Shown piece after piece: positions 7,308-15,591 of a stretch of DNA of 18,694 nt. Source of the stretch: an uncultured Longilinea sp. GTDB taxonomy: Bacteria > Chloroflexota > Anaerolineae > Anaerolineales > Anaerolineaceae. Position numbers and translations under genes: made by a program. Within the stretch, counting starts at the first letter, position 1, and every line of letters begins with the position of its first letter. The stretch spans positions 1 to 18,694 of the forward strand of contig CALMIB010000411.1 of assembly GCA_937863945.1 (NCBI GenBank), given 5' to 3'. The notes beneath the pieces were generated by a model that searched no databases, had not been told where the DNA came from, and was given only the letters and a program-made list of their open reading frames with translations.

Positions 7308-8660
7308 CTAGTTCTCAAGGATATGCAGGCGTTCCAGCCCCTGCAACAGGTTCTTGTTTTCCATGGTGATCCTGTAAATCATGTCATCCTGGTAATTTGC
7401 CAGCATCAAAAGACTGATGCCCTTATCAATGCCGATGACGTCGCTGGCGTACCAATCCCTGCTCAGGTTGAAGGCGTCCTTGAACCCATATGGACCCTTC
7501 AGGGCATCCAACGAATAGTAATACAGCATCGCCCGCTGCGCCGGCTCGGGGACGAATATGATCGAGCCGATCGCCCCGGCGGGCGGGACGGTATCGTCAA
7601 TAAAGTGCTGCTGGTTGTCAAACCCCGAGGGCGGCGCGCCGTACAGGCCGTTGTAGCCGTCCGGCCCGTCGCAGGCGGTCAAACCCCAGGCGTCCGGCCC
7701 CAGCGTGGTGTATTTCTCATCCATATTGGCCGCGAAATTCACTTGCGCCAGCGAGGCCGCCACCGAGTTGTCAAACCAGTTCACGTCTTTCTTGTCGCTG
7801 CGCCCGCGAAAATCGATCCAGGCGTGGCTGAACTGGTACGTAAAGAGCGAACCGAACCACGAATGGATGAAGGGTTGGCCGTCGCCGTATTTGGCGTAAT
7901 GCCGCGTGAATACGTAGTAGGGCATCTCATCGGTTGGATGGGTGTCCGAGCCGGCGGCCAGCACGTACAGCATCAACTGTTCGGCGTAAAAATCCCAGTG
8001 GCCCTCGAAACCCTTTTCCGGTCGATAGGCCATGTAAAACATCTTGCGCTCAGGGTCGATGAACCACGGCCAGTTGACCGCATCATAGAGCTGTTGAGCC
8101 CTGGCTTCCACCTCACCGCCAAAGTATTCGCCCGCCGAGAGCACGCCCATCAACAGGATCGCCGTGTCGATGCTGGAAACTTCGCTGTTCCATGCGCGTT
8201 TGCCGGTTTGCATGTCAACAAAGTGGTAGTAAAAACCCTCCTCGCGCTCCATCGAGAGCAGCGTGTCCAGCGTGCGGCTCACCCGGTCCAGACCCTGCTC
8301 GCGGGTGATGTAGCCTTTTTCGATGCCCACCAGGTAGGCGGTCAGGCCGAAGCCAACCGAGGCCATGCTGGCGATGCCCTCCGAGCCGGGGTAGCGGTCG
8401 CGGATCAGGCCGTAGCCCGGGCTGCCTGCCTCCGTGTTGGCGCGCTCCCAGAAGAAATCAAACGAGCCCCGCATCTCCCACTCGATGATTTCATCGATGC
8501 TGGCAGGCGTTTGGGTGGCGGTCGTCGCGGGCGCGGGTGTCGGCGTCGCGGCGGGCGCGACGGTCAGGGTCGGTTCAACCTTTACCGGCGTGGCGGCCGG
8601 AGCCGCACAGCCGGTGAGGAACAGCACCAGAATGGCCAGCGCCGCGATGCGCCTATTCAC
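7308..8660 (-). CDS. Lipoprotein with glycoamylase domain (GH144-like extracellular glucanase)
   Basis: This 450-residue protein is predicted to be lipid-anchored outside the cytoplasmic membrane. The N-terminus has Arg3-Arg4, a hydrophobic run and lipobox LTGC with Cys18, then a Pro/Thr/Ala linker to about residue 53. The remainder is a glycoamylase (PF10091) domain: SPGYGL (80-85), SSIDTA with Asp165, FYAEQ with Glu227, WGLTACD (325-331) and GIDKG (410-414). GH144 enzymes with this domain cut beta-1,2-glucan, so the likely role is to break polymer into transportable pieces. The GTG at 8660 is chosen because it gives a proper lipoprotein signal and overlaps the upstream permease by only eight bases. 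The upstream start at 8711 would place 17 unrelated residues before the signal. It precedes the LacI-type gene by 13 bases. Confidence 0.85.
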   Translation of the reverse strand: MNRRIAALAILVLFLTGCAAPAATPVKVEPTLTVAPAATPTPAPATTATQTPASIDEIIEWEMRGSFDFFWERANTEAGSPGYGLIRDRYPGSEGIASMASVGFGLTAYLVGIEKGYITREQGLDRVSRTLDTLLSMEREEGFYYHFVDMQTGKRAWNSEVSSIDTAILLMGVLSAGEYFGGEVEARAQQLYDAVNWPWFIDPERKMFYMAYRPEKGFEGHWDFYAEQLMLYVLAAGSDTHPTDEMPYYVFTRHYAKYGDGQPFIHSWFGSLFTYQFSHAWIDFRGRSDKKDVNWFDNSVAASLAQVNFAANMDEKYTTLGPDAWGLTACDGPDGYNGLYGAPPSGFDNQQHFIDDTVPPAGAIGSIIFVPEPAQRAMLYYYSLDALKGPYGFKDAFNLSRDWYASDVIGIDKGISLLMLANYQDDMIYRITMENKNLLQGLERLHILEN

Positions 8661-9600
8661 CGGTGACACCCGAGCGCTCCACCGATTCGACGAACCATTT
8701 TTGCAGCACAAAGTACATCACCAGCAGCGGCAGGATGTTCAGGAAAGTGCCTGCCAGCTTGACCGCCTCGTTCAGGCGGTCGAAGATATTGACCATGCCC
8801 GGCGGGTACAGGTTCTCGTAGGCTTGCGTAAATTTGGCAAGCTGCATCGGCAGCGTTTGAATGCCGCCCTCCAGGAAAATGACCGTCAGGTAGGTCTCAT
8901 TCCAGTACCACACGATGGAAAAAATGATCGTGATGATAAAGGCGGGCACTGCGGCGGGCAGGGCAATCTGGAAGAAGATTTTCAGGTCCGATGCCCCATC
9001 CAGGCGCGCCGCCTCTTCCAGCACTTTCGGCAGCGATTGGAAGGTCTGGTAAAAGATCAGGATAAAGATCGCGCTGCGGTAGCCCTGGCCGAACATGGCC
9101 GGCAAAAGCAGCGCGAAGATGTTGCCGAGCAGCCCCAGCTCCTTGTACGTAAGCATCTGCGGGATGACGGTATTTTGCGCCGGGATGATAAAGGTCGCCA
9201 GGATCAGGCCAAAGACGATGGTTTTGCCGGCAAAGCGGTAGCGCGCCAACCCGTACCCCACCAGCGAACAGACCGCCGCCGTGATCAGCGAGGGCAGTAC
9301 GCTCACCAGGATGGAAGAAACCAGCGTGGTGGGATAATCCAGCACGCGGAAGGCTTTTTCGTAATTGCCCAGGTAAACGCCGGTGGGCACCCACTGCACC
9401 ATCGGGTTCAGCAAATCCGTCGGGCTTTTCATGCTGGTAACGAACATAAACAGGAGCGGGTAGAGATACACGAAGCCGATGGCCACCAGCAGCAAATACA
9501 GCACCACGTTGAAGACCAGGCCGTAACTGGTGCGGCTGCCGAGAAGGAAAGTTCTGATTTTGGTCAGATCCGGTTTTTTCATCATCAGGTTGCCTTCCAT
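8653..9600 (-). CDS. Carbohydrate ABC transporter permease, MalG type (second pair)
   Basis: This 315-residue inner-membrane permease has six hydrophobic segments (first about residues 28-55, last near 285-305). Its cytoplasmic EAA loop is LEEAARLDGASDLKIFFQI (about 194-212), where the ATPase docks. The short periplasmic loop before helix 2 and the position of the EAA loop place it in the MalG half of CUT1 sugar importers. The ATG at 9600 shares its first base with the stop of the upstream MalF-type gene and has GGAGG five bases upstream. Reading from 9948 is rejected because that stretch overlaps the other permease and is not membrane-like. Its end overlaps the GH144-like lipoprotein start by eight bases. 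No ATPase gene is nearby, so a shared ATPase elsewhere is assumed. Confidence 0.92.
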   Translation of the reverse strand: MEGNLMMKKPDLTKIRTFLLGSRTSYGLVFNVVLYLLLVAIGFVYLYPLLFMFVTSMKSPTDLLNPMVQWVPTGVYLGNYEKAFRVLDYPTTLVSSILVSVLPSLITAAVCSLVGYGLARYRFAGKTIVFGLILATFIIPAQNTVIPQMLTYKELGLLGNIFALLLPAMFGQGYRSAIFILIFYQTFQSLPKVLEEAARLDGASDLKIFFQIALPAAVPAFIITIIFSIVWYWNETYLTVIFLEGGIQTLPMQLAKFTQAYENLYPPGMVNIFDRLNEAVKLAGTFLNILPLLVMYFVLQKWFVESVERSGVTGE

Positions 9601-10487
9601 CAGGACCTCCGTTCTCTGCGCGGGGATAGAACCAGGTATGTGACCGCCAGCAGCAACAGCAGAACAAAGAAATACAGGAATGACATCGCGCTGGAGTACC
9701 CGATGCCGCCCTGCACGGCATAGGTCTGGCTGTAGATGTACTTGATCACCTTGTTTTCTGAGAAATGCGACAGGGTGATGATGGTGTACGCCGCGTTGAT
9801 GAGGGTGGTGGTCGAAAGCGAGGGCAGCGTGATTTTCCAGAAGGATTCCCACGCCGAAGCCCCATCGATCGAGGCGGCTTCGTACACGCTTTTGTCGATC
9901 TTCTGCAGGCTGGAAAGATAAATCAGGATTTGCACGCCGGAGAACCACAGGATCAGGATGAAAGAGGTCAGCAGGTATTCCACCGGGCTGCGCAGGTAGC
10001 CGGGTAACTGGGCCAGGAACTCGGTCAGCGCCGCCGTGCTGGCAACGCCCGGCACCGAAGTGGCTCCCTGGGCGGTCAACTCCTGGATGACTGGTCCGCT
10101 GGTGATGACCACGGGCAGGAAGAAGATGGTGCGGAAAAAGCCTTTAAACCTGAACTTCAGGTTCAGGAACATGGCGATAATCATCGAAAAGATGATCACG
10201 ATGGGCACCGAAACCAGCGTTTCAATGGCATATTCGATCAGTAGTTCCACGAAATTTGGGTCGGTGACCAGGGCACGCGTATAGTTGGCCCATTGGACCG
10301 GCAGCAGGTCGATGCCGGTGGCCGTGACTGTGACCTGGTTCAGGCTGAAGAAAAAAGTCTGCACCAGCGGAACCACGGTGAAGACGGCGAACCCGATGAG
10401 CCACAGGAGGATGAATCCGTACCCGTAGAGATTCTCGCGCGCGCGTAATCCAATTCCCCGAAAGTGGAGAGGTTTGCGTTCGGTCAC
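9600..10487 (-). CDS. Sugar ABC transporter permease, MalF type (second pair)
   Basis: This 295-residue membrane protein has six predicted helices. The first is about residues 22-48, with others near 85-110, 118-135, 170-195, 228-245 and 268-287. It carries a complete EAA loop YEAASIDGASAWESFWKITL (202-221). It resembles the MalF half of CUT1 importers but is on the short side and has a periplasmic stretch around residues 136-170. Translation begins at a GTG with GGGAGG seven bases upstream, and the GTG overlaps the DUF5696 stop by four bases. It pairs with the following MalG-type gene. The cargo and the binding protein it serves are uncertain, because the operon's only visible binding protein is next to the other permease pair. 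Confidence 0.9.
   Translation of the reverse strand: MTERKPLHFRGIGLRARENLYGYGFILLWLIGFAVFTVVPLVQTFFFSLNQVTVTATGIDLLPVQWANYTRALVTDPNFVELLIEYAIETLVSVPIVIIFSMIIAMFLNLKFRFKGFFRTIFFLPVVITSGPVIQELTAQGATSVPGVASTAALTEFLAQLPGYLRSPVEYLLTSFILILWFSGVQILIYLSSLQKIDKSVYEAASIDGASAWESFWKITLPSLSTTTLINAAYTIITLSHFSENKVIKYIYSQTYAVQGGIGYSSAMSFLYFFVLLLLLAVTYLVLSPRRERRS
9606..9610 (-). promoter_or_regulatory. Shine-Dalgarno GGAGG setting the 9600 start
   Basis: GGAGG on the minus strand lies five bases before ATG 9600, inside the last codons of the upstream permease. It decides the start over an in-frame extension to 9948 and over the ATG pair at 9585 and 9582. Confidence 0.7.
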
Positions 10488-12679
10488 GGTACCACCTCCC
10501 GGATGATGGCATCCTTCGCGTTCACCACCGTTTCGCCCGCATTGTAGGGTTGATCGGTGTAGTTGACCAGGATTTGTTTGCCATTTTCATAGGTGACGGC
10601 CACCACCCCGGCCGCCAGTTCTTCGCGGGCGACGATGCTCTGGCCTTTCACCGGCCCCAGCAGCGCGTTCAGCCACTGGTAAGTCTGGTTGATGTCGTCG
10701 CCCCACTGGTCGTACGATGAGGTGTACAGCCAGCTTGAAAGCGTGTTGATGATCTTGCCGGTCACTTCCTGGGTGAGAAAGAAGGAAGGGTAAACGCCGT
10801 AATCCACGTGCCGCAACAGGTCGGTCTGCGGGTCAGAAGAGAAATTCATCGCCGGGCCGTAATAGGGCACGTACCCCGAGAGGACGATCTGGAGGAAGGG
10901 CACCGAGTCGCTGGTGTAGATGTAGCCGTTGTTCGAGAGCGGCATGTCGTAATAGGCGTCCATATAGCCGAACAGGTAATCGTTTGGCATATAGAAAGCC
11001 TTGCTCCCCGGGTTGGCCTCCATCAGCGAGCGGTAGCGGGCGATGGCCTGCTCGCGGTTGAGGAAGTTGCCAGCTTTGAAATCGCTGTACAGCGTCGTCC
11101 CGATCCCGTCCAGGGCCAGCCCGGCGTTGAGCTCTGAAACCACGTCCGCGTTCAGGCGGGAGAAGCGCTGGTTGATCGCGTCAAAATTGAGATAATAGTT
11201 GACCGTGTAGCGGTTGTAGCCAATCATGTTAACGTTGGTGATCGCCATCGCCAGATCGTAGCGTGGCGAGTAGCCGCCCTCCTGGTAAAGCGCGGCCTGT
11301 GGATTCAGGTACAGCGCGAAATTGCCGCCCTGCGACTGCACCTTTTCCGCCAGCTCGCGAAGCTGTTCCAGGCTGCCCAGCCCGCGGTCGATTTTCAGCG
11401 AGGTGGGCGGCATGCTGGACGCGCCCAGGGGCTGCCAGCCGTAATACACCACGTCCGGGTTCCTGACCTGCAGGGCTTCCAGGATGGCCGCCATCTGCTC
11501 CACCGTTGTCATCGGAATCAGCCGCCACCAGAACAGGACCTTCTCTTTTTCGCCGCCCAGGAATTCTAGTTTGATGCCGATATCGCCGCCGGCATCATCC
11601 ACTTCCTTCAATTGTCCCTGCTCGACCAGGTATTTTTGATAGCTGCGCGCCATACCAACGTAATCGCTGTCCTCGCCGGTCAGGAAGCGGTAATGGATTT
11701 TGACGTCAAAGACGTTGGTGTTTTGTTGCACCGTGGTTACCCCCGCCCCCGAACGGTTGGTGGCCTGAAAGTAACTCTGGTTGTAAACAAACATGTTGTA
11801 AATGAAATTAAAGTTGGTGATAATCCCGGCCGGGTGCGCCTGAAGCTCGCCGTAGGACGCCCCTTTTTCAACGATGGCAATGTAGCCGTGCTCTTTTTCA
11901 CCGTGGACCATGCCATACACCGGCACAGAAATGCGCATCGGCCGGTTGATCATCGGGTCGTAGGGCATCTCGGCCAGCATGCCCAGGTCGGCGCCGTAAT
12001 AGCGCCCATAATACATATTGGTGGCCTTGGTCGTCTCGGCAAAACGGATCAGGCTGCCGGAGCCGTCCGGGATGAACATATACCCCGGCGTGACGGCTTC
12101 GCGGGTGTAGCCCAGGAACGGGTAAACGTACACCTGCCCCAGCTTGAAGGCTGCGTCAGCCTCCTGGATGCCATCGAAGGGAATTTCGACGCCGACGCCG
12201 GCATCCTCGAGCGTAACGCGCAGCAGCAGGGTGATGGATGGATCAGGGAAGGTGACCTGGGCCTCAAACCCTTGCCCGGTGGGGTTGAACTGGATGACCG
12301 GCTCGGAATTGGTGATGGATAACCGTTCGGAGCCGGCTTTTTCATCCAGGTAGTCGATGCTGATGCCGCTGGAGGCAAACGCCATCCAGGTGCGGTTGAG
12401 CCGGTCGCCGTCGATCTTCTCGTCAAGGTTGGAATGCCACACGTAGCCGCTGCGCCGGTCCACCACCTTGAACGCCAGCGAAGACCGGTTGGCGTACAAC
12501 TGGAAGTTATCATTCTCGCCCACCAGTTCGTACGTGGCCGGGATTTCCTGGCCCAAGGATCCGGCAGGGCGCCGCGCCTGCGATCCGCCCTGCGCCTTGA
12601 CGGCCTGCGGGCCGGTGATAAACCCCAGAACCAGCAGGAGCGCAATCAAAACCTGGAGGAATGAACGTTTTTTAGCCAC
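10484..12679 (-). CDS. Secreted DUF5696-type protein, glycosidase-like architecture
   Basis: This 731-residue protein is of unknown function. An N-terminal signal peptide (AKKRSFLQV then a hydrophobic run, ending near AVKAQ at 26-30) indicates export. Residues about 50-335 are beta-rich, with PDGSGSLIRF at 204-213. Residues about 370-640 look like a TIM barrel: LFWWRLIP, VVYYGWQP (410-417), FALYLNP (454-460), ALDGIGTTLYSDF (522-534, Asp524 and Asp533), AFYMPNDYLFGY and ILSGYVPYYG-like strands. A small beta domain ends it. The order beta-sandwich, barrel, beta domain is typical of glycosidases, and Asp524 is a candidate catalytic residue, but no reaction is known to me. The GTG at 12679 is supported by AGGAGG at 12689-12694. 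It overlaps the upstream gene by eight bases and the next by four. DUF5696 is a recollected family name, not a search result. Confidence 0.7.
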   Translation of the reverse strand: MAKKRSFLQVLIALLLVLGFITGPQAVKAQGGSQARRPAGSLGQEIPATYELVGENDNFQLYANRSSLAFKVVDRRSGYVWHSNLDEKIDGDRLNRTWMAFASSGISIDYLDEKAGSERLSITNSEPVIQFNPTGQGFEAQVTFPDPSITLLLRVTLEDAGVGVEIPFDGIQEADAAFKLGQVYVYPFLGYTREAVTPGYMFIPDGSGSLIRFAETTKATNMYYGRYYGADLGMLAEMPYDPMINRPMRISVPVYGMVHGEKEHGYIAIVEKGASYGELQAHPAGIITNFNFIYNMFVYNQSYFQATNRSGAGVTTVQQNTNVFDVKIHYRFLTGEDSDYVGMARSYQKYLVEQGQLKEVDDAGGDIGIKLEFLGGEKEKVLFWWRLIPMTTVEQMAAILEALQVRNPDVVYYGWQPLGASSMPPTSLKIDRGLGSLEQLRELAEKVQSQGGNFALYLNPQAALYQEGGYSPRYDLAMAITNVNMIGYNRYTVNYYLNFDAINQRFSRLNADVVSELNAGLALDGIGTTLYSDFKAGNFLNREQAIARYRSLMEANPGSKAFYMPNDYLFGYMDAYYDMPLSNNGYIYTSDSVPFLQIVLSGYVPYYGPAMNFSSDPQTDLLRHVDYGVYPSFFLTQEVTGKIINTLSSWLYTSSYDQWGDDINQTYQWLNALLGPVKGQSIVAREELAAGVVAVTYENGKQILVNYTDQPYNAGETVVNAKDAIIREVVP
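10495..10500 (-). promoter_or_regulatory. Shine-Dalgarno GGGAGG for the GTG start at 10487
   Basis: GGGAGG on the minus strand is seven bases upstream of GTG 10487, within the end of the DUF5696 gene. It supports the GTG start and coupled translation. Confidence 0.7.
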
Positions 12680-14681
12680 GCAGCCTGACCTCCTGGAAAA
12701 TCGCCGACACAAAATCAAACAACTGGGTAAACAACACGTAAAGGATGTAGCCGGTCAGGACGAACAGCCCCATGGTGAAGATGGTGATGAGCACATTGCG
12801 CACCGTCTCCCAGAAGGAATAGTTATGGATCTCTTTGACCATGATAAACAGCATCAGGCCCATCCAGAACCACACGATGTTCATCGAGAACGAATAGAGG
12901 AACGTCTCATTGAGCGTTAAAACGTTCGTCAGCAGGGCAATGGGAAGCACGAACAGCGCATAGGGGAACAGACTGTAAGCGCTGCCGATGACCACGTCGC
13001 GCACGCGCCCTTCGCCGTCGCTGATGGTCGAGATCAGGTAGTTGGCCGCGTTCCACAGGGCGATCAACAGCAGCGTCATCACAATCTCGTTGCCCACCGG
13101 GATAAAGGCCACGTCCGGGAAGGGGTTGAAGACAAAGCCGGTCAAGTACAGGCTGAGCACGCGTACCGCCACTACCCAAACGTAGATGATTCCGGCAAAC
13201 AGCAGGCTGCCGCGCTCTTTCTTTTTGATGTAATAGAAGCTGTCGGCAGGTTGCTTGATGAACCGGAACATGAAGACGAAATCGTCGATCAGCTTGAAGC
13301 GGGTCAGCCCGCGCAGCCAGTTGCGCGCCGGATCCAGCCAGTGGTAGCGCTTATCCAGCCGCCCGACCACCACCGAGGCCAGCCACAGCCCGCCGATCCA
13401 CAGGATGGCCGAGGTGAGTGAGCGCTGCAAGGCCTGGTTGCGCAGCTCCCAGTAGGCCTGCGAATAGCCGTTGCGGTCCTCAGCGTAGCGGTAGGCGGTC
13501 AGCGCTTCGGTGTAGTTGCGGTCCTTGTAGTAGGCATCCGCAATGGCCTGATACGCCATAATGTAAGACCCATTGGCGCTCAACACCTGCTCGAAATACG
13601 GCTTGGCTTCCTTGTAATAGCCTTCCATGTACAGGTTAATGCCGTCGTGCACCTGCCGGGCCAGGGCCGTGGTTTGATAGGTGACCACGGCGTTCTTGTC
13701 CTTGTCCAGCACATAGATGAATTCGCCATAGCGCACGATGGCCGTCGGGTTGCGCAGCATGCCCAGGCGCTGTTCGCCGTTATCCTGCGCGCCGAAGACG
13801 AACAGCATCGTCCCGTTCAGGTCGTACTCGTAAATGCGCCCGTTCGCGTCCACCGCCAGCACCAGCCCGGTATCGCTGACATCAATGTCACGGAAAGTGG
13901 TCGATCCGAAGGTTTCCGGGAAGATATTCTTGCCGGCGACGGTGAATTTGCGGATGCTTTTCGAGCCGTCGGTGCCGGCCGTGATGGTATAGACCATGGA
14001 TTGGTGGTCGATGGCGATATTGGAAGGCGAGGCCGCCTCATTTTTGACGAACTGGTCGAGCTGCTCTTTGGTCAAAAACAGCCGCTGCGCGATCATCTTG
14101 AACGACATGCTGGCCGTGTTGGCGCCGAAGTAGCCGATAAAATTACCATTGGTGTTGAGCTGGACGATGCCATCCACCGAGCCTTCGCTGATCACGTACA
14201 GGTTTTTGCGGGCATCCACGGCGATTTTGCGCGGCAGAAAATCACGGTTCTTGCCAAACAGCGGCTCGGTCGGCCGCCCGATCTCTTTGAGCAGCGTGCC
14301 GTCCGCGTCAAAAATGAAAACCTTGTTGAGCTTCGCGTCGGCCACATACAGCACGCCGTCCTCATCCACGAACAGCCCGGTCGGCCCTTCGAGAACATCT
14401 TCACCATAAGTGGCCACAATCTCGAAATTTTCCAGCCGGACAATCCGCCCGTTACCGGTGTCGGCGATGTACAGCGTGCCGTCCGGCATCACCACCATCT
14501 CCTCGGCAGCCGAGATGGGCAAATCCACCTCCGCGGCCGGGCTGTAGGCATCCTGGGTCATGGTCAGCCAGCCGCCCGGCCCCTGCGCCCAGGTGGTATA
14601 GGGAGAATCCGCACTGGCCTGGTAGGGGGTCAGCGCCAGAACGGCTGCGACCGTAAGGAGCAGAAGCAACTTTTTCATCAT
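12672..14681 (-). CDS. NHL-propeller / TPR / YIP1-domain fusion membrane protein
   Basis: This 669-residue protein has unknown function. It opens with a signal peptide (MMKKLLLLL, cut near ASA-D at 22-25). A repeated beta-propeller of NHL type spans about 60-335, with repeats such as PDGTLYIADTGNGRIVRLE (66-84) and EDGVLYVADAKLNKVFIFD (107-125). TPR-like helices follow at about 343-415 (YKEAKPYFEQVL, YTEALTAYRYAE). A transmembrane helix lies at 423-440, and a YIP1-type membrane domain with about five helices fills 490-660. The propeller and TPR would face outside, the YIP1 region the membrane. ATG 14681 overlaps the upstream permease stop in ATGA, and an adjacent ATG at 14678 is an alternative. 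Its place between two permease pairs suggests a part in transporter assembly or sensing; that is inference. Confidence 0.75.
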   Translation of the reverse strand: MMKKLLLLLTVAAVLALTPYQASADSPYTTWAQGPGGWLTMTQDAYSPAAEVDLPISAAEEMVVMPDGTLYIADTGNGRIVRLENFEIVATYGEDVLEGPTGLFVDEDGVLYVADAKLNKVFIFDADGTLLKEIGRPTEPLFGKNRDFLPRKIAVDARKNLYVISEGSVDGIVQLNTNGNFIGYFGANTASMSFKMIAQRLFLTKEQLDQFVKNEAASPSNIAIDHQSMVYTITAGTDGSKSIRKFTVAGKNIFPETFGSTTFRDIDVSDTGLVLAVDANGRIYEYDLNGTMLFVFGAQDNGEQRLGMLRNPTAIVRYGEFIYVLDKDKNAVVTYQTTALARQVHDGINLYMEGYYKEAKPYFEQVLSANGSYIMAYQAIADAYYKDRNYTEALTAYRYAEDRNGYSQAYWELRNQALQRSLTSAILWIGGLWLASVVVGRLDKRYHWLDPARNWLRGLTRFKLIDDFVFMFRFIKQPADSFYYIKKKERGSLLFAGIIYVWVVAVRVLSLYLTGFVFNPFPDVAFIPVGNEIVMTLLLIALWNAANYLISTISDGEGRVRDVVIGSAYSLFPYALFVLPIALLTNVLTLNETFLYSFSMNIVWFWMGLMLFIMVKEIHNYSFWETVRNVLITIFTMGLFVLTGYILYVLFTQLFDFVSAIFQEVRLRG
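12689..12694 (-). promoter_or_regulatory. Shine-Dalgarno AGGAGG for the GTG start at 12679
   Basis: AGGAGG on the minus strand lies nine bases before GTG 12679. It decides this start over the in-frame extension to 12718, which would add 13 residues before an already complete signal peptide. Confidence 0.7.
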
Positions 14682-15583
14682 TTGAGCCCCGAATGTGACA
14701 TAGTGCTCATCACCTGACTCTGCAAGAAGATGAAGATGATCAGGTTGGGCAAAAACGTGATCAATGAGGCTGCCGCGGCGATTCCCTGGCCGGCCACGGC
14801 GTTCGCGCCGGCGGTGGTGGAGGTGAGGGTGGTGAGGTAAAACGCAAAGGTTTTCAGGCTTTCATCGTTGATGAACAGGGAGGAGGTATCCGCGTTATTC
14901 CAGGTGGCCTGGAAGGTGAGGATGGCAATGGTGGCGATGGCCGGTTTGATCATTGGCAGGATGATCTGGAAATAGATATACAAATCGTTGGCGCCGTCGA
15001 TGCGGGCAGCTTCGATGATCTCATCGGGGATGCCGTCAATAAACTGCTTGATCAGGAACAGCCCCACCGGCATGGCCAGCGCCGGCAGCACGTGCACCCA
15101 GAAGGTATCCATCAGCCCTATTTGTTCGATGATGAGAAAGCGTGGGATGGTGACCGCGATGGGCACGAACATGAGCGCCACGGTGTTGATGGCAAATAAG
15201 GTCTTCTTCAGTTTGAAACGTTTTTTGGAAAGCGCGTAGGCCGCGGTGGAGGATACCAGGATGGAGGCGGCGATGGTCACCCCGGTGATGATGATGCTGT
15301 TGAACAGGTAACGGCTGACCGGCACGCCCGAGCTGGACATCTTCGAGAACAGGTCAATGAAGTTCTTGAAGGTGGGATTGATGACGAAGAAGCGCGGCGG
15401 GTAGGCGAACAGCTCATCGGGCGGCTTGAAGGCGTGCGAAAAGATGAATGCCATCGGCAGCAGCATGAACAGCACCAGCGGCAGCAGAATCACGTAAAAC
15501 TTGAGCTGGCTGGGGTGGTACCCCTTGGGGTTGATGCCGCTGTAATGGATCCCGGAGTGTCGTTTGGGTTTGAATATGCTCAT
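14678..15583 (-). CDS. Carbohydrate ABC transporter permease, MalG type (first pair)
   Basis: This 301-residue inner-membrane protein has six hydrophobic segments, the first at about residues 28-50. It has a textbook EAA loop, IIEAARIDGANDLYIYFQII (189-208), for ATPase contact. A basic N-terminal tail (KPKRH) and the short loop before the second helix match the MalG half of CUT1 sugar importers. It forms a pair with the MalF-type gene eight bases upstream. The ATG at 15583 follows AGGTGA with four bases between. Its stop overlaps the start of the NHL-TPR-YIP1 gene by four bases. The substrate is inferred from the operon to be an oligosaccharide. It differs clearly from the second MalG-type protein, so the two pairs are not a recent duplication. 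Confidence 0.93.
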   Translation of the reverse strand: MSIFKPKRHSGIHYSGINPKGYHPSQLKFYVILLPLVLFMLLPMAFIFSHAFKPPDELFAYPPRFFVINPTFKNFIDLFSKMSSSGVPVSRYLFNSIIITGVTIAASILVSSTAAYALSKKRFKLKKTLFAINTVALMFVPIAVTIPRFLIIEQIGLMDTFWVHVLPALAMPVGLFLIKQFIDGIPDEIIEAARIDGANDLYIYFQIILPMIKPAIATIAILTFQATWNNADTSSLFINDESLKTFAFYLTTLTSTTAGANAVAGQGIAAAASLITFLPNLIIFIFLQSQVMSTMSHSGLK

Positions 15584-15591
15584 GGTCTCAC

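Noticed and set aside
7269..9723. Two long plus-strand frames (7269-8666 and 8434-9723)
   Set aside because: They are antisense to well-supported glucanase, permease and regulator genes, have basic low-complexity composition and no start signal, so they are shadows.
9601..9948. N-terminal extension of the MalG-type permease to 9948
   Set aside because: The added residues overlap the upstream permease in another frame and are not membrane-like, while ATG 9600 has a strong GGAGG and gives a normal permease N-terminus.
15216..15223. AAACGTTT palindrome resembling a LacI-type operator core
   Set aside because: It lies inside a permease coding region in a Lys-rich segment, is only eight bases, and has no flanking symmetry or promoter.
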